Shown here piece after piece: positions 46,758-58,394 of a stretch of 64,000 nt of DNA. A model generated the notes under the pieces. It did no database searches. It had not been told where the DNA came from and was given only the letters and a program-made list of their open reading frames with translations. Source of the DNA: Dryomyza anilis (Eukaryota > Arthropoda > Insecta > Diptera > Dryomyzidae); contig OX638133.1 of assembly GCA_951804985.1 (NCBI GenBank), positions 73,786,367 to 73,850,366 of the forward strand, written 5' to 3'. The position numbers and the translations under genes were made by a program. Each line of letters opens with the position of its first letter. Positions within the stretch are counted from its first letter, which is position 1.

Positions 46758-47640
46758 ACAAAACGCACGCTATGCCACCCCAAAACGCAGCCATTAAATG
46801 TGGGAAAATTTATAACGAGCCCGGTGCTGCGGCAACGATTGCCAATCGCTTATGCAGTGCTGCCAAATTGCGCGAAATTGCGACGTTGTTCGGTGTTCGT
46901 TGGGAGGTCTCGACCGTCGGCAATAAATAACGGTACTTGTGTCATTTATTCGCATAAATTGCAGCAGGCGTTGCCGTTGCCACCGTTGCCAATGCTGCCA
47001 CCTACGTCGCCGCAAAGGTCCTTCAACAGATCTGTCAACAGATGGCGTTGCCATTTGCCAATAATTGTTAAACGCGACGCGCGCGCCTATTACGCAGCAA
47101 GCAGTCAGCCCACAGTATTTTTTATGTCTGGCGATTGTCATCAGTTTCACGCTTTGCTGCTTTTTATTTTTTAGTTATGGCATCGACTGCCATAAATCCG
47201 GCACCTTCTGAAAAGTATGGGAGCCCCCATTAAGGCACAAGCAGAAAATAAAAATAAAAAACCAAATACAATACACAAAACTGTCCAAAAATTCGCAGAG
47301 ATTTGCAAATTTCCCACGCATTGGACACTCCCAGCAAGTGCTGCGTTACCACATTTCAGAATTCTGAGCCCATTTTCGGTGGGGGAACGGGGCACGAGGA
47401 TGATTTTTGTGTTTGTGAGGTCTATTATGCCGAATGCGCATGAAAAACACCTGAGGAACCACGACAGCAGGCATGGCCAATAACACCCAACGACAACAAA
47501 CAATAAAGCAAACAATAAAAATGCAAAGTAAGCTAAATGGTCCACCATGTGTTATAAAGGGGGCGAAGGTTTTTAATAGCGTCTGCAACTCGCTGCGACA
47601 TCAATTAGTTTGACAGCCAAATGGCGCCAGTTGCGTGTCC
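46758..47640. other. Higher-GC, apparently single-copy island
   Basis: The most GC-rich stretch outside Fatp (for example AAACGCGACGCGCGCGCC near 47071). ORFs of 118-125 codons overlap on opposite strands, none with a domain. Possible conserved regulatory or UTR sequence. Confidence 0.3.
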
Positions 47641-48590
47641 TTCGTAATTGTATTTGTTTTTTTTCGATTATTATTATATTTTGTGTTTGATTTATTTTAT
47701 TTTGCTTGATTTTTTGTGTTCTAGGAATTTATTTTATTTGATTTCATTTGATTTCATTTGATTTCATTTGATTTTCTTAAATTTAAATTTAAAAAATGTT
47801 GCATTTTCAATAAATTAAAGAATCAATGAAATGTATTTTACACTATGTAGTAAATATTTAAAAATCCATACCAAATGCAGTAAGAACAACGGAAAGTCCC
47901 ACGGCAAACAAAAGTATAATTTGCACATGGTGCTGCTTCCGGTTACACCCTACAAACTACCTACAAAACCCTCATCCTCTCATGACAAAATCTACTGCGC
48001 CACCAACTGCCTTCCTGCAACATGGTCCTTGCTGCTTTGGTTGCAATCGAACAGTTTAGTGCCAACATTTGTTGCCAGTTTTTCTTTTAATTTGTGTTAC
48101 TTTTTTTGTTTGTTGCTTTTTACAATCGCTGCTGTGGGTGTTAAAGTGGATATGTATTTGTAATAAAAGTGTGTGTGTTTGTGTGTCAGTGTGTTTGTTT
48201 GATGTTACAAAAATCTATAACCATAAATTTGGATTATTCCATCCCGAAGGATATTAAACGCGATATGACATATTTATCGCCATTTTGCCAATTGTTTCTA
48301 TGTGGGTTTGTATGTCTGTCTGTCTGTCTGTCTTAAATGTTAAAATAGTTTTCTCATTATGTTTGTTTTATTTGTAAAATCTGGAAATTCTAAACTTATT
48401 TTCCTCAAAGTTGCTTTTCTAAAGTTTTTCTTACTATTTTATATTTTAAGCTATTACCATTGAGCACTAATATTAAACTACAAATAAAAACATTAAGAAA
48501 GCTAACGTACCAAAATATTTTCGAGTTATGAAAATACTTCAAACTTAAATTGAAATTAATAAAGAAATTTTTAATGAAAAATGGTTAAAA
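47641..48590. other. AT-rich, then a non-repetitive stretch 47880-48300
   Basis: Includes TTTGATTTCAT repeated about four times at 47735-47775 and a small (GTCT)n at 48312-48332. No convincing gene. Confidence 0.3.
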
Positions 48591-48597
48591 CTCTACA

Positions 48598-48900
48598 CCG
48601 AAAAAATTACTGTAATAAAAATAAATAAAAATGTGTTTAAAATAAATACATATGTCTTTGATTTATGTCTAAAAGCAAATGTATTTGTTTTTACTACATT
48701 GATGTAGTTGTTCTGTATGGGAAATAACTACATAGTTTTACTGCATTTCTATACAAAAATTTAATTAATTTGTATTAAAAAATCCAAAATTTTGTCTTTA
48801 TTTATACGTCCCGAAATACATGGAATAATTACTACATATACATTTAATTTTACTATAAAATGTAGTTATTTTACTTTATTGTTAAATCTGTTAAAAAAAA
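48598..48900. repeat. Dispersed AT-rich repeat, copy 2 (partner 39767-40165)
   Basis: Shares TAAAATAAATACATATGT, AAAAGCAAATGTATTTG, TGCATTTCTATACAAAA and TGTAGTTATTTTA blocks with the first copy. Confidence 0.6.
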
Positions 48901-49348
48901 CTTATATTTTTATTTTTTTATAACAAAAACAATTTATTAATTCAGAAAAAAAGTAAAGATTTCAGAATACACCCTCTTTTTAAAGTGAGATTCCGTAGGC
49001 CCTTTCCTCGGTTCATAAGATTAACTAACGAGATATTTTTAAATAATCAGTAAATGGTGTAGATTTCGAACAATGTGAATAATAATACAGGGTGTTTAGA
49101 ACTTAATAAAATGGTTGTATTTTACTTTTTAATTGAAGTTAACATGGTTATAATATGATGAAATCTGAGATGTGGGTGGGACGTTCTTAATAAACGTTTT
49201 ATTTGAAAATATTAAGAAAACCAAATTAGACGTGTCAGTTTTCGTAAAGGGGAGTCGATGTATTTTTAGAAAATATATCCGAATTACTAATTTTTTTTAA
49301 TTGATTTTTAATTACTTGGCTGTTAATAACTTTTTACAAAATTTTATA
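48901..49348. other. AT-rich, no gene
   Basis: Nothing recognised; leads directly into the 8-bp tract. Confidence 0.35.
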
Positions 49349-51154
49349 TAAATTAATAAATTAATAAATTAATAAATTAATAAATTAATAAATTAATAAA
49401 TTAATAAATTAATAAATTAATAAATTAATAAATTAATAAATTAATAAATTAATAAATTAATAAATTAATAAATTAATAAATTAATAAATTAATAAATTAA
49501 TAAATTAATAAATTAATAAATTAATAAATTAATAAATTAATAAATTAATAAATTAATAAATTAATAAATTAATAAATTAATAAATTAATAAATTAATAAA
49601 TTAATAAACTAATAAATTAATAAATTAATAAATTAATAAATTAATAAATTAATAAATTAATAAATTAATAAATTAATAAATTAATAAATTAATAAATTAA
49701 TAAATTAATAAATTAATAAATTAATAAATTAATAAATTAATAAATTAATAAATTAATAAATTAATAAATTAATAAATTAATAAATTAATAAATTAATAAA
49801 TTAATAAATTAATAAATTAATAAATTAATAAATTAATAAATTAATAAATTAATAAATTAATAAATTAATAAATTAATAAATTAATAAATTAATAAATTAA
49901 TAAATTAATAAATTAATAAATTAATAAATTAATAAATTAATAAATTAATAAATTAATAAATTAATAAATTAATAAATTAATAAATTAATAAATTAATAAA
50001 TTAATAAATTAATAAATTAATAAATTAATAAATTAATAAATTAATAAATTAATAAATTAATAAATTAATAAATTAATAAATTAATAAATTAATAAATTAA
50101 TAAATTAATAAATTAATAAATTAATAAATTAATAAATTAATAAATTAATAAATTAATAAATTAATAAATTAATAAATTAATAAATTAATAAATTAATAAA
50201 TTAATAAATTAATAAATTAATAAATTAATAAATTAATAAATTAATAAATTAATAAATTAATAAATTAATAAATTAATAAATTAATAAATTAATAAATTAA
50301 TAAATTAATAAATTAATAAATTAATAAATTAATAAATTAATAAATTAATAAATTAATAAATTAATAAATTAATAAATTAATAAATTAATAAATTAATAAA
50401 TTAATAAATTAATAAATTAATAAATTAATAAATTAATAAATTAATAAATTAATAAATTAATAAATTAATAAATTAATAAATTAATAAATTAATAAATTAA
50501 TAAATTAATAAATTAATAAATTAATAAATTAATAAATTAATAAATTAATAAATTAATAAATTAATAAATTAATAAATTAATAAATTAATAAATTAATAAA
50601 TTAATAAATTAATAAATTAATAAATTAATAAATTAATAAATTAATAAATTAATAAATTAATAAATTAATAAATTAATAAATTAATAAATTAATAAATTAA
50701 TAAATTAATAAATTAATAAATTAATAAATTAATAAATTAATAAATTAATAAATTAATAAATTAATAAATTAATAAATTAATAAATTAATAAATTAATAAA
50801 TTAATAAATTAATAAATTAATAAATTAATAAATTAATAAATTAATAAATTAATAAATTAATAAATTAATAAATTAATAAATTAATAAATTAATAAATTAA
50901 TAAATTAATAAATTAATAAATTAATAAATTAATAAATTAATAAATTAATAAATTAATAAATTAATAAATTAATAAATTAATAAATTAATAAATTAATAAA
51001 TTAATAAATTAATAAATTAATAAATTAATAAATTAATAAATTAATAAATTAATAAATTAATAAATTAATAAATTAATAAATTAATAAATTAATAAATTAA
51101 TAAATTAATAAATTAATAAATTAATAAATTAATAAATTAATAAATTAATAAATT
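49349..51154. repeat. (TTAATAAA)n microsatellite tract, about 226 units
   Basis: 1.8 kb of the 8-bp unit TTAATAAA without an indel that I can see. The only substitution is C for T at 49609. Both edges are abrupt. Entirely A and T except for that one base. Confidence 0.97.
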
Positions 51155-51775
51155 TATTTCCATATCAATAACTAACACCGTATTCCACGGTACAAAATGC
51201 GCCTGAAAGTATGCAATGCCAATTTCAACGCAACATCAAAGGCAAACTTTTCGCTCGTTGCTCTGCTGTGATAATTTTCTGCTTGAGTAGATTTTTGAAA
51301 TTTCCAAATTATTTACGAAAATAAAAATTAACGGCTGTGATTTTTTTGGAGCCAAATGACGAATAAAACTAAAGTGCTTCCGGCGAATTTCGTTAATTCG
51401 AATAGAAAATCAATTCATGTAGAAATTGCCGAATATATTGAAATTGTTGCTCTTTTTGGAAGTAGTTGTTTTTGTTATTGCTGCTTAATGTTTGTCGCTG
51501 TGCAACAATTGATTTGTGTCGCACATTTAAGCCGGCAGGCGCCTCCGGCTTTGGCGGCCAACGCGACACTAAATCGCGCCATACCAAAACAAAACGGCAG
51601 CCATCCAAAAATTCCGAAAGTGCTGTTTTTTAAGCCATGGCACTCAGCTTAATCCACGCGCCAACGGTTGGCAACAGGAGGACGACATCATATCCTGCCG
51701 TCTGCCTGAATGTGAATGTGCTTTATCGCTGCGAGGCGACCACACGCAACGCATTTATTTGTATTTGTTTTACAC
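51155..51775. other. Higher-GC, apparently single-copy island
   Basis: ORFs of 71-98 codons overlap on opposite strands without domains. Similar in character to 46758-47640. Confidence 0.3.
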
Positions 51776-52300
51776 AGAAAGAAATACATAATTTCGTTAA
51801 AAAGCAGAAAATGTTTAATGAAATTTTAAAATACAGATTTATATGTTCATTAAAATAACAGATTTATGAACAATTTCAATATAATTTATATTTCAAACTT
51901 GTTTGTCATATTTTAAAACAAAACAAAACAAACCGATTTTCGTTGATACAGCTAATTCAGTTGTTGTATCAATGAATACTCATTTTGAAGAACCAAAATG
52001 ATTTAAAATAAAAATTTCCGATGGCGTAACAAATTTATTTGTTGTATTTAATAATCTTCAATATAGTTAAATTTTAGTTAATAACTTCAGATTTATGCAT
52101 AGAATACAATTGAATTTACTATATGTTTAGCAAACATATTTGTTAAATTAAAAAAATTAGCAAAACAAGTTTTCATAATTTCAACTTTTGTTAACTGAGC
52201 AATTTGTTATATTTATTAATTTATTTGCTGTATTAACTGATTTTGAGTTACAAAAATATTTTGTTGTCAATTTTGAACAGTGTATTTTCTGTTGGTCTTT
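51776..52300. other. AT-rich, no gene
   Basis: Possible inserted block: ACACAGAAAGAAATAC at 51773 and TATTTTCTGTTGG near 52280 are weak inverted ends. Not enough to call an element. Confidence 0.3.
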
Positions 52301-52730
52301 GACAAGTAATCGCATTGAGTTAATTTCGTACTTCGTTCGTTCATTCGGTTATTCGTTTATTCAATGCGAATATTTGACGCGTCGTGTGCACTTTGGCGCG
52401 TGTTTGTCGCTCGTGTGTTTGTGTAGTTGTAGCTGTGTGGGTGTGATTGTGGATAAATGTGAATCTGTGTGTTTTGTATAAAACAAACACATGTAGGAAT
52501 GTATGTGTGCGTGTCTGTGCATATTTGCAGTTCATGTTGTGTATTTGTGTTTCCCGGCAATTAGTTTTTGGCGACACACTTGTGAAAATTCACAGGCGGG
52601 TTTTCGGCTAAAGCCTTGTTGTGTGCCATGCAAGAAAAATACAAATAAAATTCAAAAACATTTTTTAATCCTTTTCGTGTGCAAAATGCACGTAAATATA
52701 TGCATTAATACGTTGCAGGGTTGTCGAACG
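52301..52730. other. GT-rich island, no supported gene
   Basis: TTCGTTCGTTCATTCG and GTGTGTTTGTGTAG-type simple sequence. Open frames on both strands are low-complexity. Confidence 0.3.
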
Positions 52731-53394
52731 TTAAATTATGAAACCAAAGTACCTAATAAAGTATTAAACATTTTTTATAAAAAATATATTGTATACACGC
52801 AGTATTGAAATTAGTTGCGATATAACTGAATACTTTTAGTTACATAGTTGTAAAATTCACAAAAATATTAAAGAAATAAAAAAAAATATTTTAGAACTCA
52901 TGTTTTCATTAATTTTAGACATCGACGTTTACAGACTCCTACATAAAATGTTCATAGCTTCTTTTACCATTTCGCGAAAATTGAAACATTTTTAATGAAT
53001 TTCGATACGTAACCAGAGCTCTATTTTGGCATGAGTTTAAATGAACCAAGGCCTCATTGTGGCAACCGAAATACATTTGTTGCATTCTCATATATTAAAA
53101 TTAATGCACCTCATTTTACTATAACCGAAACGATAGTACAAGCTATTTCAAAGTCGGTTTCAGTACTAACATGAGGTTACTATCTCATGTTCATATTTTC
53201 CATTCTACAAAAATATTAAAAGTAGACTTTCTTGAATGCAAAACATTCGAAAAAAAGCGAAATTCAATAATTATGTAAGTATTGCAAATAAATATATTAA
53301 TATTTTTACGAAAACTCAGTCTACGGAAAACTGATCTACAAGTTCGTATCTCTGGATTGTGTACAAAATAAAATCACTATAATGATTGGTTTAA
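52731..53394. other. AT-rich, no gene
   Basis: No repeat recognised. Confidence 0.35.
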
Positions 53395-53833
53395 ATTACA
53401 ACAATTAAATTTATTTATTGAGTTTAACTAACAACTTCACTAATTATAAATTCTTACAACTGCAGCATGTCTACTATTAAACTTGATACTGATCACACAC
53501 GAAATGCACTCGACCACTTTCTAATAACTAATAAAAAGCTATGCTGCGCCCTTATATACTGCATACATCAGTTCGACAAGTTTCGAGAAGATTCGTCAGG
53601 TTTCGACATGTTTTGAGAACATTCTACTCTTTTCGTGAATGCAACATGCTTTTCATTCGTACTCATGTATTTATATGCGCTGATCTTCCATCTCTTTTTC
53701 GCACATTGCATCAATGCGCTGAATGATTTTCCGTCTCTTTCTGACATATTGCTTAGTGCGCTGAATTGTCTAGCGTCTCCTTAAGTCTTGTTGATGGCTT
53801 GCACTTTGGGGCAAATTACCTATTTTCGTAACA
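53395..53833 (-). mobile_element. Possible solo LTR of an LTR retrotransposon
   Basis: Read on the minus strand it starts TGTTACGAAAATAGG, has a TATATAAGG box (53550-53558) and about 110-120 bp further an AATAAATAAAT polyadenylation signal, then ATTGTTGTAATT. This layout is typical of LTRs. The 3' end and target duplication cannot be fixed, and no internal region or second LTR is in the window. Confidence 0.5.
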
Positions 53834-54665
53834 ATAGCTGTGTTTTTTTCATAATTTAAATTTGAGCCGCTAATATTAATAAAATAATAAATTTAAAAAC
53901 AAATTTAAAAAATTAAAAAAATGAATGAACCCTAGATTACCAAATTGTATCGATATCGCAATGAAACTATTACGAAATATCGTAGAATTTTTCCGATATC
54001 GATTTCAACTGCATTTCGTAACAACTGGAAATTAAATATGATACAATAAACGAATCTTACATCATCCTAGAGGTATTTTAAAATTTTCAATTATTGTTTT
54101 ACAAAAAAATAAAAAAAAAAACATTTGACATTTATATTAAACGCACATTTAATATTTATATTAAATATATATTAAATTTTTATTAAACATAAAATTATTT
54201 TTGTGTAAAAATAAAAACTTTTAAGAAAATTAAATTCACTTAAATTCACGTTGCATACTTCAGGGAGCAATTTTGCTTCCAGAAGTATGCCATATTCGAT
54301 AAATTCAGGCATTTTCAAACTGTAAGTTTCGGTGATCAAAATTCTCAAATTGTTATTGCAAAAATTTAAAACTGTAACATTTAAAACTATAACACTCAAT
54401 CGAATGATCGTAATATAATTCTTAAGTTCTTTTTTAGACACATTTTTGTATAAATATCTTGAAAAAAATAATAGCAATGTTGACAACTCTCGACGGTTTG
54501 TGGAAACGGGATATTAATTGGTCAGGAATATAAAGAGCAGTTACTGAGCAAGTTATGACATGACGGACGAACGGAAATAAAAAAATGTATTGTAAAATTA
54601 AATTTAAAGTTGAATTTATATTGTCTAAGATAATGCGCCAATGTTTTAAAATTAATTCTTGAAAT
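53834..54665. other. AT-rich, no gene
   Basis: Minus-strand ORFs of 104 and 119 codons (54172-54793) have no domain and AT-driven composition. Confidence 0.3.
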
Positions 54666-54666
54666 G

Positions 54667-54752
54667 CCCCTAAAAGTATGTAGCATTTACGGTATGCAGT
54701 ATTTGCGATATGCTGCATAAATCTGAAATGGCTACATACATCTAGGGGCAGC
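54667..54752. repeat. 86-bp hairpin
   Basis: GCCCCTAAAAGTATGTAGC pairs with GCTACATACATCTAGGGGC, and the inner TATGCAGTAT / ATATGCTGCATA continues the stem. The whole sequence folds on itself with few bulges. Small MITE or hairpin RNA; undecided. Confidence 0.7.
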
Positions 54753-54864
54753 TTAAAAACAGTTAAACTGAAATTTAGTGTACGATGTGTCACCCTGCTC
54801 GTCCTATAATTCGTATACTCTTTTTGAGGAACAACATTATAAAAAACACACCTAATAAGCAGTA

Positions 54865-55070
54865 CACCCAGAAAAAAAATCCCTCAAATCCCATTAAAAT
54901 ATGTCAATAGGACAATTATTAAAAAAATAAATCTTTTCATATAAGCTCAATGGCAATATCAGGGTATTTTTTAGTATTTAATGGTATTTTCCGATTAAAA
55001 TAATAATTTATCCTATTGACTATTTTTAATAGTAAATAACTATTATTTATATAGTATTTTTTCTGGGTGT
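54865..55070. mobile_element. Intact TA-flanked MITE, CACYCAGAAAAAA family
   Basis: CACCCAGAAAAAA / TTTTTTCTGGGTG ends with TA on both sides (54863-54864, 55071-55072). 206 bp, no ORF. Reference copy for the fragments at 2115-2578 and 20607. Confidence 0.88.
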
Positions 55071-55348
55071 AGTAATTTTGGCAGATGCATACCCTTCTAA
55101 ACTAGAATAGAAGACAGAAGTAAAATTAAAATAATAATTTAAAAATACAATAAAGAAAAGTAAAAAATAATATTACATTTTTTTTTTATATTTTTAAAAT
55201 AATTTTTTTTTGAAAATAAAAAATAGATGTTTAAATAGTAATTGTTTAAACATTTAATGAAATTGTTTAAATCTCTATTTTAACCCAATTTGAATTAATT
55301 TATGAAAGTACTAGAATAATTTGACGAATTTATGGTTATCATATAATT

Positions 55349-55608
55349 ATATCGTTGTTGTAGAACGAAAAGTCACCAAATACATTTTCAAAATGCCAAA
55401 TACTCATTTACTAACATCTGTATAAATCTGACAATTTTTAATCGATGATTTTTAATTACCACATGATAAGAAAATGTAAATCTATTAATTGATTTTCAAC
55501 TTTAAAAATGCGTCATTAACTTTTTATAATATTCATCAACAAACTCGAAAATTAAGTTTTTCATAAAAATGTATTTGGTGACTTTTCGTTCTACAACGAC
55601 GATATATA
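55349..55608. mobile_element. MITE with 40-bp inverted repeats
   Basis: ATATCGTTGTTGTAGAACGA...CACCAAATACATTTT at the left pairs with AAAATGTATTTGGTG...CGTTCTACAACGACGATAT at the right with one mismatch. 260 bp, no ORF. Confidence 0.85.
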
Positions 55609-55689
55609 ATATTTTAACATTAATTGTATTAATTGTTTTCTTTACTTTTCTGTAAACGTTGGCAACACTGTTGACTGCTAAGCGCACAA

Positions 55690-56640
55690 ATTTAATTCAG
55701 CTGCATTAAAACATATATATTTTAAAAATAATATTTATGCAAATACTACAACAAATACTGTCCATACAACAAACCACATCAAACAGCTCCATCATCAGCC
55801 TAGCCTATTTTAATTATTGCGAGTAATTTTTGTTATTTGTTATTATTGGCAAATTGTCCCCGGCGAAAAATAACAAAATTTAGAGATTTTTGTTTGAGTC
55901 CTTTTTTTGCATCGAAACAGATTCAAACACACATGTGCAATGCCAGGATGCACTAACACACACACACACATGCATGAGTGTGTGAGGGCAATAATAGATT
56001 TGCATTTTGGGAATTTATGCACTTGTGAAAATGTTATGAGCAACCACAGCGGCAACAGCAACAAAAGTAGCAGCGGCAGCAGCAACAGTAACAACAAAAA
56101 CAACATCAGCAACAAAACAATAAGCAAAATAGCAAAATATTTGCTGACCGCCTAAATGTATGCAACAAAAATATACGTTGCTAATTATGTGTGCGAGCAG
56201 CTGCTGCTGTTGCTGCAAATAAGTTGCAAAAAACGTGCAGCGACTGCTGATGTTGCTGCTCATAACATTGTTGTTGTTGTTTTTAATTGCTTTGCAAGGA
56301 TAAAACTTTTTTTTAATTGTTCCTGTTTTACATGCGATTAAATGCTTTGATTTGTATATTTTTGTACACCTCATCCACCTCTTCTTTTTCAAAAAAAAAA
56401 AACACAAAAAATGATTTTAATGACATTTTGTTGCAACTCCTGGCAATTGACAGTACAAAAAAGTCCTATTGTTTTAATTTACAATTTATGCAAATGATGT
56501 GAATAATTTTTGTTGTTTTAAATTTGATCAGCCGCAGGCAACGTTTTAATTGCATTGGCAGCTGACAAATTGAAAAATAATATTGATGAAAAGTTTTTTT
56601 TTATTTATTTGTTATTACATGATTTGTTTAACATTAACGG
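55690..56640. other. Single-copy island with CAG/CAA-rich tracts
   Basis: 56040-56125 and 56195-56280 carry AGCAGCGGCAGCAGCAACAG and GCAGCTGCTGCTGTTGCTG tracts. ORFs up to 130 codons on the minus strand are Leu/Ala/Val low-complexity translations of these. Regulatory or UTR DNA is plausible. Confidence 0.35.
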
Positions 56641-56675
56641 CAACTATTTAATAATGAAATTTAATAATTTTATTT

Positions 56676-56870
56676 TTGAAGACAAAAATGAAATTTGGAA
56701 TAAAAATTTTAATTTTGAATGAAAATTTGAATTTTATTAGAAAATTTAAATTTGGAATAAAAATTTTAATTTTGAATGAAAATTTGAATTTTATTAGAAA
56801 ATTTAAATTTGGAATAAAAATTTTAATTTTGAATGAAAATTTGAATTTTATTAGAAAAATTATTTTTCGT
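56676..56870. repeat. 57-bp tandem repeat, three copies
   Basis: Three near-identical 57-bp units containing TTTGGAATAAAAATTTTAAT. 57 is 3 x 19, and the unit looks like three diverged copies of the neighbouring 19-bp motif. Gives a spurious ORF repeating FGIKILILNENLNFIRK. Confidence 0.9.
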
Positions 56871-57404
56871 TATAAAGTTAGAACTAATAGATTTTTTAGT
56901 GCAAAATTGAGTTTTTAGTAAAAAAAAAAATGGAATTTTGAGTAAAAATTAAATTTTTAGTGAAAAATTTATTATATCGTGATACATTTAATTTTTAGTA
57001 AACATTTTTTAGAGAAAAATTTAGTTTCTATTGAAAAATTTAATTTTTGGTGAGAAAATGAGTTTTTAGTGAACAATTGAATCTATAGTGAAAAATTGAA
57101 TTTTTAGTGAACATTTGAATTTTTAGTGAAAATTTGATTTTTAGTGAAAATTTTAATTTCTAATGAAATATTGAACTTTTAGTGGAAATTTTAATTTTTA
57201 GTGAAAAATTTAATTTTTAGTGAAAAATTTAATTTTTAGTGAATTTTTGAAACTTTAGCAAAAATATGATTTTTAAATGAAAATTTGAAATATTAGTGAA
57301 TAAATTAATTTTTAAGAAAAAATTTTAGTTTTATTGAAAAATTGAATTTTTAGTGCAAAATAGAATTTTTAGTAAAGACTAAATTATTTATTGCTAAATT
57401 GAAT
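56871..57404. repeat. 19-bp minisatellite, third locus, diverged
   Basis: GAATTTTTAGTGAAAAATT-type units in the same orientation as 17390-17765, with many substitutions and length changes. Continuous with the 57-bp repeat. Confidence 0.85.
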
Positions 57405-58179
57405 TTCTAGTTGAATTTATCTACGAAATTTATTTACGAAATATTTCGTAAAATATTGTCGTTAATTTATGATAAAATTTATCTACGTAATATTTTGTAA
57501 ATTACACAGAAGAGCTTTCGTAAATGTATGATAAAATTACGAATATTATTTGTGTATTTTACAAAACTATTCGTAGATTTTGTCGGCGAAAGTCATTCGT
57601 ACATAGAACGAAAGATTGTGATTTGCGTTCATTATTTATTGAATTCGTAATTTATTGGATATGTTTGTACGTTTTGTAGGAATTTTACGAATCTTTCTTA
57701 AAAAAACGACGTTGAAAATGTCGATACATTCATAAAATATGGATGGGCTGACACAGACCTCATTTTAATACATTTTGTATTTTATAACTATCAGCCTGCG
57801 ACCGTGATACAAATTATAAAATCAGATCCAAGTTGCTTTTTGACGCAAACTTATTTCTATGTTCTGTAAGTAAACAAATGTTTCGTAAAATTCTACATAT
57901 AGCCTCACAATTTACGAAACTTTTGTAATTTATTCGTAAAATGTGAATCTCATTCGTAAAATGTGTTCGTAAAAAAATGTAATTAAAAATAATATAATGA
58001 AAGTTTCGTAACTTAAACGAAATTTTAACTTAAACGAAATTTTAACTTAAACGAATATTGTTTCGTAATATATATGAATCGCTTGTAAAAAGTAGAAATT
58101 ACAATTGTTTCGGTGTATTTTACGAAATCAAAAATTCCGAAAAATATTTCGTAAAATGTCTTTAAAATTATTTTGAGTG
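57405..58179. mobile_element. TTTCGTAAAAT-rich MITE, left end eroded
   Basis: Dense in TTTCGTAAAAT/ATTTTACGAAA motifs. Ends TTATTTTGAGTG|TA like the family at 62437-63183, with which it shares the order of blocks (GATAAAATTACGAAT, ACAAAACTATTCGTAGATTT, ACATATAGC). The left terminal repeat is missing, apparently lost at the junction with the minisatellite. Confidence 0.7.
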
Positions 58180-58271
58180 TAGAGGTTTCAATAAAATTGA
58201 AATTATCTAGAATGATATTTTTCTTTTTGTCATTATAGATATTGAGATGATTTCGAAAATTGTTTTATCTA

Positions 58272-58316
58272 TCTATATATATAAAACTCTTGGTCCGTCC
58301 GTCTGTCAGTCTGTCG

Positions 58317-58394
<78 letters not shown>

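Noticed and set aside
46794..47174. Overlapping 118- and 124-codon ORFs on opposite strands
   Set aside because: Neither has a domain and each explains the other as a shadow. Kept only as a non-coding island.
56676..56918. 80-codon ORF with three identical peptide repeats
   Set aside because: 57-bp tandem repeat in AT-rich DNA. The repeat protein is an artefact of a unit divisible by three.
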